Below, piece by piece: positions 27,297-35,926 of a stretch of 64,000 bases of DNA. Each line of letters starts with the position of its first letter. Positions within the stretch are counted from its first letter, which is position 1. Origin of the DNA: Epilithonimonas sp. JDS (GTDB taxonomy: Bacteria; Bacteroidota; Bacteroidia; Flavobacteriales; Weeksellaceae); NCBI RefSeq assembly GCF_021261315.1, contig NZ_JAJSAX010000002.1:682001-746000 (forward strand), read 5' to 3'. The notes beneath the pieces are model-generated. The model did no database searches. It was given only the letters and a program-made list of their open reading frames with translations, and was not told where the DNA came from. The position numbers were made by a program, and so were the translations under genes.

Positions 27297-28403
27297 TCAG
27301 CTCGAAGCTTTATGAATATATCTCGTCAGCTTGATTCCCATATCCGTCAAAACGATTTTAGAATTAGCGTTTCTGGAAATGTGATAGGATGCATCTGTAA
27401 TTTCTTCGACGATGGAAACAATGTTTGCGCCGTGAATGAATTTTGAAAACGCGGACCAGTTGAAATTGCCTTCAGAAAGTTTTTTATAAACCAGATTGTC
27501 ATTGCCGTAATTCTGAAGCATTGCCAAACGGAAAATCTCAATGCAATAGTTTAGAAATTTGATCTGTTTCTCACGATTCCATTCCGATATTTGACGAGCC
27601 CATTTTACAATCTCACGCAAAACCTCAGGTTTCTTTTTCGCCTGAAATGCATTTCTCACCCACTGAATAAAAAAGGTTTCGAACTCCGAAGCGCCTGCAT
27701 TGTTTTCGGAAAGGAATTTCGCAAGATTCCAGTCGCCTTGTGCCTGATAAGCGACTTCTTTTGCAGTTTGTTTATTTGGAAGATGATTGATGACATCTTC
27801 ATCATTAATTCTTGGAACATTTACCAATTGACAACGTGACAAAATGGTCGGCAAAATATCGTTGGCAGTTGGCGCACAAAGAATGATGTAAGTATTTTTT
27901 GGTGGCTCTTCCAGGAATTTCAGGATCTTGTTGGCTGCAGAATCGTTCATTTTGTCTGCGCGCCAAACTATGAGGATTTTGCTTCCGCCTTCAAAACTTT
28001 TAAGGGTAAATCTTTGTCCGATATCTTCGGCTTCGTCTGCAGAGATGAAAAACTGTTTGTTTTCGGATTCGAGAAAACTGGTCCAGTCGTCAAAAGAGGA
28101 ATAGGGATTTTCTAGAACCATTTCGCGCCATTGGTCAAAATACCTTTTGCTGAGCGATACATTCTTCTCCGAAAAAACGGGGAAACTGAAATGCAGATCG
28201 AGGTGATTCAGGTTTTCAATCTTGTGTGAAGATGCGGGATTTTCTTTTTCGAAAATAGCCTGAGCCATCGCCAATGCCATTGGCAAAACACCGTAACCTT
28301 CTTCTCCTAAAAAAAGTTGTGCGTGCCCGACTCTGGAGTTATCAATACTGTCTTGCAAAACATTTTTGAGAGCGTGCTGCCCAATGATCTGTTCCCATTT
28401 CAT
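27297..28403 (-). CDS. holB: DNA polymerase III subunit delta'
   Basis: 368 residues. Clamp-loader subunit. The N-terminus WEQIIGQHALKNVLQDSI and the core SKILIVWRADKMNDSAANKILKFLEEPPKNTYIILCA with LSRC are diagnostic of delta'/gamma-like AAA+ proteins. The P-loop is degenerate (LFLGEEGYGVLPMALA, no Lys), which is normal for delta'. The start is the ATG at 28403; the GTG at 28409 is less likely. Cytoplasmic. Confidence 0.9.
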   Translation of the reverse strand: MKWEQIIGQHALKNVLQDSIDNSRVGHAQLFLGEEGYGVLPMALAMAQAIFEKENPASSHKIENLNHLDLHFSFPVFSEKNVSLSKRYFDQWREMVLENPYSSFDDWTSFLESENKQFFISADEAEDIGQRFTLKSFEGGSKILIVWRADKMNDSAANKILKFLEEPPKNTYIILCAPTANDILPTILSRCQLVNVPRINDEDVINHLPNKQTAKEVAYQAQGDWNLAKFLSENNAGASEFETFFIQWVRNAFQAKKKPEVLREIVKWARQISEWNREKQIKFLNYCIEIFRLAMLQNYGNDNLVYKKLSEGNFNWSAFSKFIHGANIVSIVEEITDASYHISRNANSKIVLTDMGIKLTRYIHKASS

Positions 28404-28738
28404 AAGCACAAATATAATATATTCGGCAGTAAGTAGGATGTGGGAAGCTGGAAGTTTTGTGATTTTTAATGTCTGTTAAATCAAGTTCAGGTCAGGGAAT
28501 TTGGAAATTAAATTCAAATCAATCTAAAAATAAGCGTAATCAGTCGTAAAAAAACCGTCAATCATCGAAATTACTTAACAAACTTTAACCGAATTATATT
28601 TTTGCAATTCATTATTAATTAAGATATTTGCGGATTGAAATTTTAAAGGGCGAAATCGCAAAAATTCAAGTCATAAAACACTGATGGAGATTGAGCAAAA
28701 AATTATATGACCTTTAAAAAAACAATCAATATCTACAT
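28404..28738. other. Intergenic region upstream of the outer-membrane protein gene
   Basis: 335 AT-rich bases between divergent genes. The only signal is a TATTTTTG box at 28597-28604 (TAnnTTTG) without a well-spaced TTG. No credible gene or structure was seen. Confidence 0.4.
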
Positions 28739-30019
28739 ATGAAAAGAATTTTTGTTTTATCATCATTGGTTGCAGGATATTTCCTGAATGCGCAAAGTAT
28801 TGGAAACTCGCCTTACGGAGCTTATGGGATTGGAGATGTGAAATATGATAATACAGTTGACATTAATGCAATGGGTGGCATCTCTACGGCTTACGTGTGG
28901 GATTTTAACAACAGTTTTAACTTCAAAAACCCCGCTGCCAATACCAATCTGGAATTGACGAGCATCAAGGTAGAAGGCACAAACGAGAATAACTATTACA
29001 AGTCTGACTTCAATAATATCAATTCCACAAAGCATTCTACCTATCTTTCCAACATAAGCATTGCATTCCCTATTTCCAGAAAAGTGAAATTTGGAATGGG
29101 TTTCCAGCCATACAGTTCAAAAAGTTACAATATCGCAACCAGAGAAACATTGACTGATTCAGATGCTACTACTGAAGTACACAGCTTCCACGGAGAAGGT
29201 TCTGTGAATACGATTCAGGCAGCACTATCCTATCAGATTACGCCGGCATTTGCATTAGGTTTGAGATCTAATTTCTACTTCGGAAAGCTTTATGATATTG
29301 AAGAGGTAGCTTTTACAGGAGCAGAATTGATTAGCGGTTATTCCAACAGTTACAGAGTGAAAGCTTTTAATTTTACTTTAGGAACCACTTACCAAAAGAA
29401 AATGGCCAACGATCATAAATTGACAGTAGGTGCAACTTATACTTTAGGAAACAGCGGAAATATGAAAAATATGTACACCAACAGTACATACTTCTATTTG
29501 CTAGGCGACACAAAAGCTTACGAAACTATTATAGATCAGCAGACAAATTACGACAAGAAATTTCTTCCGCAAGAAGGATCTTTGGGTATTGGCTACGGTA
29601 AAGAAACCAAATGGTTTTTAGGAACTCAGGTGGATTACAAAAAAGGAGAAAACTTTAATTTCCTTGGGACTACACTGGCTTATCAGGATTCTTACAGATA
29701 TTCAATCGGTGGCTGGTACTTGCCAAACTTCAACAATTTCCGTTCATACTTCTCCAGAATCATCTACAGATATGGGGCGTACTATGAGAAAGGAAGCATA
29801 CAGCTCAACGGAACCAACATCAACAAAATGGCGATCACAGCGGGTGTATCACTACCTTTCCAGAAAAGTACAATCAACCGTATGAGCAGCATCGATCTTG
29901 GACTGGAAGTTGGCAAACGAGGAACATTGGAAAACAATATGATCCGTCAAAATTTTGTTAACTTGAGAATAGGCGTTAACTTCGCAGATAAATGGTTCAA
30001 CAAGAAACTTTACAATTAA
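28739..30019 (+). CDS. Outer-membrane beta-barrel protein, function unknown
   Basis: 426 residues with a signal peptide (about 1-18, ending LNAQ). The mature part is a succession of amphipathic strands with aromatic girdles (GNSPYGAYGIGDVKYDNT, KVKFGMGFQPYSSKSYNI, GLRSNFYFGKLYDIEEVAF) and an F-terminal strand pattern near the end, resembling FadL/OmpP1-type flavobacterial barrels. It lies 20 bases before lptC on the same strand, a conserved pairing in flavobacteria as far as I recall. No substrate can be named. Confidence 0.8.
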   Translation: MKRIFVLSSLVAGYFLNAQSIGNSPYGAYGIGDVKYDNTVDINAMGGISTAYVWDFNNSFNFKNPAANTNLELTSIKVEGTNENNYYKSDFNNINSTKHSTYLSNISIAFPISRKVKFGMGFQPYSSKSYNIATRETLTDSDATTEVHSFHGEGSVNTIQAALSYQITPAFALGLRSNFYFGKLYDIEEVAFTGAELISGYSNSYRVKAFNFTLGTTYQKKMANDHKLTVGATYTLGNSGNMKNMYTNSTYFYLLGDTKAYETIIDQQTNYDKKFLPQEGSLGIGYGKETKWFLGTQVDYKKGENFNFLGTTLAYQDSYRYSIGGWYLPNFNNFRSYFSRIIYRYGAYYEKGSIQLNGTNINKMAITAGVSLPFQKSTINRMSSIDLGLEVGKRGTLENNMIRQNFVNLRIGVNFADKWFNKKLYN

Positions 30020-30039
30020 TGAACGAAATCAGATAATCT

Positions 30040-30633
30040 ATGAAGGATTATTGTTTTAAAATATTAAATCTAAAAACATCACAACTTTTATGGTTGCTGA
30101 TGTTTTTTATTATTCAGTCCTGCGAAGAAGATCTTACAAAGATCAACCAAAACAAGAAAACCAATTTTGCGTCAACAGTTATTCACAACGGAACCATTAT
30201 CCAGAGAGATTCCGGCGTTGTGAAAGTAAGATTCAAAGCTCCCTTGATCGAGCAATACGAATTGATAGATTCGCCTTACATTGAAGCTAAAAAAGGAATT
30301 TACTTAGAATTTTTCGATAAAAAGAATCCGAAAGTTCCCGGTAAAATCTGGGCAAAGTATGCGAAAAACAATATCAAAAAGGACTTTTATTTCGCCAAAG
30401 GAAGAGTGAAAATCATTACTACAGAAGGCCAAACCTTTGTGACAGAAACGATCAACTGGGACAAACGGACAAAAAAAATGTACACCAAAGACACTGTTTT
30501 TGTTTCCGACAAAGATGGCAATATCCTGGTTGGCGCACACGGAATGGTGGCGAAGGACGACTTTTCGGAATATACATTTTTCAACAATTCCGGAAGTTTC
30601 AATTCTACCAATTTACCGGCGACCAGCAAGTAA
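30040..30633 (+). CDS. lptC: LPS export ABC transporter periplasmic protein LptC
   Basis: 197 residues. The N-terminus carries a hydrophobic segment ending in a lipobox-like FIIQSC (Cys about residue 29). The rest is a beta-jellyroll of the OstA/LptC type (SGVVKVRFKAPLIEQYE, KNIKKDFYFAKGRVKI, TKKMYTKDTVFVSDKDGNIL, GHGM-like GAHGMVA). Takes LPS from the LptBFG complex to the periplasmic bridge. Likely in an operon with the outer-membrane protein gene. Confidence 0.88.
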   Translation: MKDYCFKILNLKTSQLLWLLMFFIIQSCEEDLTKINQNKKTNFASTVIHNGTIIQRDSGVVKVRFKAPLIEQYELIDSPYIEAKKGIYLEFFDKKNPKVPGKIWAKYAKNNIKKDFYFAKGRVKIITTEGQTFVTETINWDKRTKKMYTKDTVFVSDKDGNILVGAHGMVAKDDFSEYTFFNNSGSFNSTNLPATSK

Positions 30634-30690
30634 TTTTTTAGATTTTAGAAGTTAGAGATTAGAATTTAGATATTTAATAAGTACTTTTTT

Positions 30691-31746
30691 ATGATGTCAA
30701 CGTTTCACGCAATCGGTTTGATGTCCGGAACCAGCCTCGACGGTTTGGATATTTGCTATTCTAAATTCACGAAAAGCAATTCTAATTGGAGTTTCGAAAT
30801 CCTGAAGTGCGAAACAATCGCTTACGATTTTGACTGGGAAAACAACTTAAAAAACGCCATCAATCTGTCAAGCGAAAAACTGCTGGAACTGAATTCCGAA
30901 TACGGATTTTATCTTGGTGAAGAAACTCAGGAATTTATTTTAAAAAATAAAATTACCGAACTTGATTTGATCGCTTCACACGGTCACACGGTTTTTCATC
31001 AGCCAAGAAATAAATTCACGTTGCAGATTGGAGACGGACGTGCAATTAAAATTAAAACCAACAAAACCGTCATTTACGATTTCCGAAGTCAGGATGTTCT
31101 GCTTGGCGGAAACGGCGCTCCTTTGGTTCCGATCGGCGATGAGCTTCTATTTTCTGAGTTTGATGCTTGTCTGAATTTGGGTGGATTTTCCAATATTTCT
31201 CTCAAGCGGGAAGGAAAAAGAATTGCGTTTGACATTTGTCCCGTCAATATTATTTTGAACAATCTCGCTTTGAAGCTTGGAAAGAAATATGACGAAAATG
31301 GCGATCTGGCAAGATCCGGAATCATTGATTACGAACTTCTGAATGATCTTAATCAGTTAAAATTCTATGAAGAAAAAGCGCCAAAATCTTTGGGAATCGA
31401 ATGGATCAATGCGCAGGTTTTATCATCAATTAAAAATCAAAAAACAGAAGATCTTCTGGCCACTTTTACTGAACATTCTGCGGTACAGATTGCGAAAATA
31501 TTAGATGAATTTGAGATTAAAAATGTGTTGATAACCGGCGGTGGAACTTACAACAGGTATCTCATAGAAAAGATAAAAGCAAAGACCAAAACCGAGATCC
31601 AAATTCCTGCAAGAGAAATTATTGAATATAAAGAAGCTTTGATTTTTGCTTTTATGGGTGTTTTGAGATCCTTAAATCTCAACAATGTTTTGTCTTCAGC
31701 TACCGGAAGTTTGACGGATCATTCGTCCGGATTGATTGCGAATTAA
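30691..31746 (+). CDS. anmK: Anhydro-N-acetylmuramic acid kinase
   Basis: 351 residues. The signature GLMSGTSLDGLD is at about 9-20, with further ASKHA-fold motifs (GDGRAIKIKTNKTVIYDFRS, NLGGFSNIS, LITGGGTYNRYLIE). Phosphorylates 1,6-anhydro-MurNAc for peptidoglycan recycling. Its last four bases overlap the end of the convergent SRPBCC gene. Confidence 0.95.
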   Translation: MMSTFHAIGLMSGTSLDGLDICYSKFTKSNSNWSFEILKCETIAYDFDWENNLKNAINLSSEKLLELNSEYGFYLGEETQEFILKNKITELDLIASHGHTVFHQPRNKFTLQIGDGRAIKIKTNKTVIYDFRSQDVLLGGNGAPLVPIGDELLFSEFDACLNLGGFSNISLKREGKRIAFDICPVNIILNNLALKLGKKYDENGDLARSGIIDYELLNDLNQLKFYEEKAPKSLGIEWINAQVLSSIKNQKTEDLLATFTEHSAVQIAKILDEFEIKNVLITGGGTYNRYLIEKIKAKTKTEIQIPAREIIEYKEALIFAFMGVLRSLNLNNVLSSATGSLTDHSSGLIAN

Positions 31747-32129
31747 AGCTGTTCGATCTTATCTGTCAAAGAATTGATGAAATTCTGAAGTGGTTTTTCA
31801 ACCATCATTTTGATAAACGGATTAAATTTTCCTTCAAATAACAACTGAACTTCGGTTTGGTTTTCGTTCAAAGGATTCATTGCTCCTGTCAGAGCGAAGT
31901 CCAGACTAGAGCTTGCAGATTTCAGAACGACTTCTTTATCAGATACATTATCAATTTTCAAAGCGATTTCCGGCATTCCCTTCAATCCGAATTTGAAACC
32001 ATCTTCCCTTGCTTCGAAACTTTGTAGTCCTTCCGGCATCAAATCCTTGTAATCTTCAGGATTTTTCAACATTCCTGCCAATTCTGATGCAGATTTATTT
32101 ACTATAATTTTTCGTCCTTCTAAATTCAT
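31743..32129 (-). CDS. SRPBCC family protein
   Basis: 128 residues; a small START-like helix-grip protein (IIVNKSASELAGMLKNPEDY, then strand pairs, ending MVEKPLQNFINSLTDKIEQL). No membrane segment. Such proteins bind hydrophobic ligands, but no ligand can be inferred. Divergent from the NUDIX gene (37 bases between the starts). Confidence 0.82.
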   Translation of the reverse strand: MNLEGRKIIVNKSASELAGMLKNPEDYKDLMPEGLQSFEAREDGFKFGLKGMPEIALKIDNVSDKEVVLKSASSSLDFALTGAMNPLNENQTEVQLLFEGKFNPFIKMMVEKPLQNFINSLTDKIEQL

Positions 32130-32166
32130 TTTTTATATTTTTGTATTAATATCAAAAGCCTTACAA

Positions 32167-32778
32167 ATGTATAAAGTTTTTATCAATGAAAAAAAAATAG
32201 TTTTGAGCCAAGAGCCTCAGGACAGCCCGAAAACATTGAATTACGATGGAACGCATAGCTTTGAATTTGCCATCGATCTGCTTACGAATACGCCATCTCA
32301 AGGTTTGAATATTTATCATCACGATCTTGATCAACTTTGGTCGGATTTCAAAGGTTTTTTCAGAAATATAGAAGCTGCAGGCGGCATCGTTCTGAGTCCC
32401 GAAAATAAAATTCTTTTCATTCACCGCCTGGGAAAATGGGATCTTCCAAAAGGAAAAATTGAAGTCGGCGAGTCAAGAGAGTTGGCGGCGGTAAGAGAAG
32501 TGGAAGAAGAATGCGGCATTTTTGATCTGGAGCTGAAGGATTTCATCAATTCTACGTATCATATTTATACGGAAAGAGACGGAAAAAAAGTCTTGAAGAC
32601 AACTTATTGGTTTGAAATGTTTTACAACGGAAATGGCACGCCAAAGCCACAAATTGAAGAAGGCATCAGCGAAGTGGGCTGGAAAAATGAAGCCGAAATT
32701 GAAACTGAAATATTACCATCCACATTTTACAATATCAAACTGATTCTCAACGACTTTAAAAGTAAAAATCCTCAATAA
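32167..32778 (+). CDS. NUDIX hydrolase
   Basis: 203 residues. The Nudix box reads GKIEVGESRELAAVREVEEE followed by CGI, with all catalytic Glu present (about residues 98-120). An N-terminal ~65-residue extension precedes the Nudix domain. The substrate (a nucleoside diphosphate derivative) is not known. The stop codon sits inside the terminator hairpin shared with murF. Confidence 0.92.
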   Translation: MYKVFINEKKIVLSQEPQDSPKTLNYDGTHSFEFAIDLLTNTPSQGLNIYHHDLDQLWSDFKGFFRNIEAAGGIVLSPENKILFIHRLGKWDLPKGKIEVGESRELAAVREVEEECGIFDLELKDFINSTYHIYTERDGKKVLKTTYWFEMFYNGNGTPKPQIEEGISEVGWKNEAEIETEILPSTFYNIKLILNDFKSKNPQ

Positions 32779-32791
32779 TAATTGAGGATTT
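32766..32791. terminator. Bidirectional terminator between the NUDIX gene and murF
   Basis: AAATCCTCAAT (32766-32776) pairs perfectly with ATTGAGGATTT (32781-32791) around a 4-base loop, and includes the NUDIX stop codon. T/A-runs flank both sides. Confidence 0.8.
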
Positions 32792-32799
32792 GTTGTTAT

Positions 32800-34071
32800 T
32801 TATAAAAAGTCAATGATTTTTTCTAAGGCGATTCCTCTTGAAGCTTTGAGCAGGATATTTTGTTCTTTAATCGGCATCAGCTGCAGTCTTTCAATTAATT
32901 CCGAAGTATTCAGAAACGCATTGACCGATGGATAAACGGATTTGAAATGCGGACCGACCGTTATGATTTCGTCGAAATTACAAGACGCTGCAAAATCGAT
33001 AATGGTCTGATGTTCTTTCAGACTTTCCTCACCCAACTCCAGCATATCGCCGATGATGATGGTTTTGGAGCCTTCAAATGATTTAAAATTCTCGAGAGAA
33101 ACCAACATACTGCTCGGATTTGCGTTGTAGGTGTCTAAAACTAAAGTTTTATTTCCCTTTTTTTGGATCTGAGAACGCATATTGGATGGAAAATAATTTT
33201 CGATTGCTGTTTTGATGTCGTCAATATTCAGATTAAAATGCAATCCCAAAGCGACTGCTGCGGAAATATTATCGTAATTGTATTTGCCTGTCAGATTGGA
33301 AAAAATCTCTGTATTATTATATTTAACGCCTACAAAATGATCTTTGTAAATTGGTTCAAATTGGTAATCAGAATCAATTGTTCCGAAAGTTATTTTTGGA
33401 GAATAATTCTCAGTTTTCTCTTTTTGAATTGCATCATTATCATTAACCAAAATCGTTTGACTATTTTTAATCAAATAATTATACAATTCAGATTTTCCTT
33501 TTATCACGCCTTCATAGCCGCCGAAACCTTCGAGATGTGCTTTGCCAAAATTGGTGATGTAACCGATGTTTGGTCTGGCAATTTCGCATAACATTTCGAT
33601 TTCTTTCTGATGATTGGCACCCATTTCTATGACCGCAATTTCGTGTTCTTTTGTGATAGAAAGCAATGTTAAGGGAACGCCAATATGATTGTTAAGATTC
33701 CCAAAAGTGAATTGTGTTCTGAATTTGCTTGCCAAAACAGCGCTGATTAATTCCTTGGTTGTGGTTTTACCGTTGCTTCCAGTGAGACCAATGATTGGAA
33801 TACTAAGCTGATCTCGGTGCAATATGGATAAATGCTGCAGGAATACTAAAGTTGAGGGAACATAAAAAATATTATTTTCAGGATCAAAATAATTCTCATC
33901 TTCGACAATCACTGCCAAAGCACCCTTGTCAATCGCTTCTTTAGCTTTTTCCGCAGCGTTGTAATTATCTCCTGAAAAAGCAAAGAAAATACTTCCCTGC
34001 TTTATTTTTCGGCTATCAATTACTACGTTTTTGCTTTGCAGATAGATTGGATAAAATTCACTGATATTCAT
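32800..34071 (-). CDS. murF: UDP-N-acetylmuramoyl-tripeptide--D-alanyl-D-alanine ligase MurF
   Basis: 423 residues. The ATP-binding loop GLTGSNGKTTTKELI (near residue 93) and the Mur-ligase blocks VIEMGANHQKEIE, TNFGKAHLEGFGG, and YNANPSSM identify MurF. Adds D-Ala-D-Ala to the UDP-MurNAc-tripeptide in the cytoplasm. Same strand and directly downstream of gldJ, an arrangement known in flavobacteria. Confidence 0.94.
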   Translation of the reverse strand: MNISEFYPIYLQSKNVVIDSRKIKQGSIFFAFSGDNYNAAEKAKEAIDKGALAVIVEDENYFDPENNIFYVPSTLVFLQHLSILHRDQLSIPIIGLTGSNGKTTTKELISAVLASKFRTQFTFGNLNNHIGVPLTLLSITKEHEIAVIEMGANHQKEIEMLCEIARPNIGYITNFGKAHLEGFGGYEGVIKGKSELYNYLIKNSQTILVNDNDAIQKEKTENYSPKITFGTIDSDYQFEPIYKDHFVGVKYNNTEIFSNLTGKYNYDNISAAVALGLHFNLNIDDIKTAIENYFPSNMRSQIQKKGNKTLVLDTYNANPSSMLVSLENFKSFEGSKTIIIGDMLELGEESLKEHQTIIDFAASCNFDEIITVGPHFKSVYPSVNAFLNTSELIERLQLMPIKEQNILLKASRGIALEKIIDFL

Positions 34072-34109
34072 AAATCAAAAATAAACAAATGGGATGATTT
34101 TAGACAAAA

Positions 34110-34135
34110 AAAACAGCAGAAAATTCTGCTGTTTT
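34110..34135 (-). terminator. Terminator of gldJ
   Basis: AAAACAGCAG (34110-34119) pairs with CTGCTGTTTT (34126-34135), with a T-run on the minus strand; 24 bases past the gldJ stop. It would separate gldJ from murF transcription, at least partly. Confidence 0.75.
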
Positions 34136-34158
34136 GTATAATAATGTACTTAGATTAA

Positions 34159-35766
34159 TTATCTTTTTGTACGTTTTGTTTTGCTGTTTTTAGCATCTTG
34201 CGCTACACGGAAACCTACCCAACCAAAACCTTTTGTCTGATCTTTGAATCTTCTTTGTCCCGGATCCAACCAATAAGCTGAATCTAACCAAGATCCTCCT
34301 TTCACTACTCTGCTCAAATCAGAAACCTGAGTCGTTACTTTTGCTTTTTCTTTCTGTATAACTATACTTCCGTTTTTATTAACAATAAATTTCGGTTTTG
34401 CAGAATTGTACATATTAAATGCAGCACTGTCGCTTGGTGCAGTTCCTCCTGCATCCAATGATGACTGGTAATCTCCATCTCTGTAGTTACTGTTATCATC
34501 AATTACTTTTCTTTCATACTCTCCAGGAAGACCTTTGTAAACCAAACGGCCATCTGCAAGTGTATCATATTTTACATCTTCATTGGTAATTTTTTTGTAA
34601 GTCCCGTCTTCATTTTTAACAGTTTGCTTTACAACATTACCTCTGAAATAGTTGAAATCACTGAATTCCTCATCGATCATCGGTCTGTAGATGTCTGCCA
34701 CCCACTCTGCAACGTTACCGTACATTCCGTAAATTCCAAGATCGTTGGAAGGGTATTGTTTCACATCTGCAGTTGTAGGAGAACCATCATTTTTCCAACC
34801 TGCAACTCCGGAGTAATCTCCTCTTCCCATCTTGAAATTCTCAAGATACATGCCTCTGTTTCTACCTTTTTTGCCTTTTAAGTCGTCAATTTTTGTGTTC
34901 TTACCCAAATAGTTGTTGTAATCTCTTTCTTTTTGAAGACCAAGAGCAGCAAATTCCCACTCAACTTCTGTTGGAAGTCTGAATTTTTCTACAACGCCAG
35001 AAGTAGAACCTCTGTTTGCCGCAGCAATTCTTTCGTTTGCAGTTTTGATACCGCTTCTTTTCTGAAGTTTATCTTTATCAATGTAAGCGTCCATTTCCGG
35101 ATCATTGGATTTGAACTTATCCATATTGAAAGTAGCTCCGGCAGTAGCACCTTTATCACCAGAATAAAGATCTTTCGCGATAACGCCCTGTTTCATTAGA
35201 ACTCTTTCGTTGGCTCTTTCTGTAAGCCAGTCACAGTATTTTGTAGCCTGCAGCCAAGAAACACCAACTACAGGATAGTAATCATATTCTGGAGATCTGA
35301 AATATGTTTCAGCATAATCATTACGGGAAAGCTTGTTATTCCAAACCAAAGTATCTGGCAATGCACCGCTGTAAATATGTTTGAAACTAGGATCTGAAGA
35401 AGGGAAAACAAATTTGAGCCAAGTAGTATAAGCTCTATATTCAGAATTGGTTGTTTCTGTATCACCGATAAAGAAAGAGCTCACCTGCATTCTTCTTGGG
35501 GTATTGTTCCAGTCATGCATCACGTTATCCTCCACCAATCCCATGGTAAAAGTACCGCCTTCTACATAAACCATCCCTACGGATCCTTTTTGTTTTTGTT
35601 GCTTACCAGAAAAGAACCACCCGTCTTTTTCGTTGGGTTTCCAACCGGTTTTACTTACAAAACCTTTTGTCCCGCCACCTTTCTTCGAGTTTCCTCCTCC
35701 TCCACAACTTACCAAAAACATTGTTGCGCTTAAAGTAATTATCGAAAACAGCCTGATTTTTTTCAT
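34159..35766 (-). CDS. gldJ: Gliding motility lipoprotein GldJ
   Basis: 535 residues. Lipoprotein signal with lipobox FLVSC (Cys about residue 21) followed by a Gly-rich linker. The rest is a sulfatase-modifying-factor (FGE-type) fold: GMVYVEGGTFTMG near 65, PVVGVSWLQATKYCDWL, FRLPTEVEWEFAA, YGMYGNVAEWVADIY and WVGFRVAQ at the end. GldJ is needed for gliding and T9SS function and stabilises GldK. The ATG at 35766 opens the signal peptide; a longer frame from 35787 is less likely. Divergent from porU. Confidence 0.95.
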   Translation of the reverse strand: MKKIRLFSIITLSATMFLVSCGGGGNSKKGGGTKGFVSKTGWKPNEKDGWFFSGKQQKQKGSVGMVYVEGGTFTMGLVEDNVMHDWNNTPRRMQVSSFFIGDTETTNSEYRAYTTWLKFVFPSSDPSFKHIYSGALPDTLVWNNKLSRNDYAETYFRSPEYDYYPVVGVSWLQATKYCDWLTERANERVLMKQGVIAKDLYSGDKGATAGATFNMDKFKSNDPEMDAYIDKDKLQKRSGIKTANERIAAANRGSTSGVVEKFRLPTEVEWEFAALGLQKERDYNNYLGKNTKIDDLKGKKGRNRGMYLENFKMGRGDYSGVAGWKNDGSPTTADVKQYPSNDLGIYGMYGNVAEWVADIYRPMIDEEFSDFNYFRGNVVKQTVKNEDGTYKKITNEDVKYDTLADGRLVYKGLPGEYERKVIDDNSNYRDGDYQSSLDAGGTAPSDSAAFNMYNSAKPKFIVNKNGSIVIQKEKAKVTTQVSDLSRVVKGGSWLDSAYWLDPGQRRFKDQTKGFGWVGFRVAQDAKNSKTKRTKR

Positions 35767-35926
35767 AATAGATATAGAAATTTTCAAAGTACAAAGAAAA
35801 TAGAAATTCTTTAATTAATCAAATAATGTTTGTCTTTTTTTGATAAAACGCAGATAATTTAATTTTATTATATACCATTTTTTTAAAAAAATCGTTTATT
35901 TTGTATTATTAAATAAAATAACATTG

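Noticed and set aside
27297-28403. holB as a broken gene because the P-loop lacks Lys
   Set aside because: Delta' subunits normally do not bind ATP through a complete P-loop; the rest of the protein is intact.
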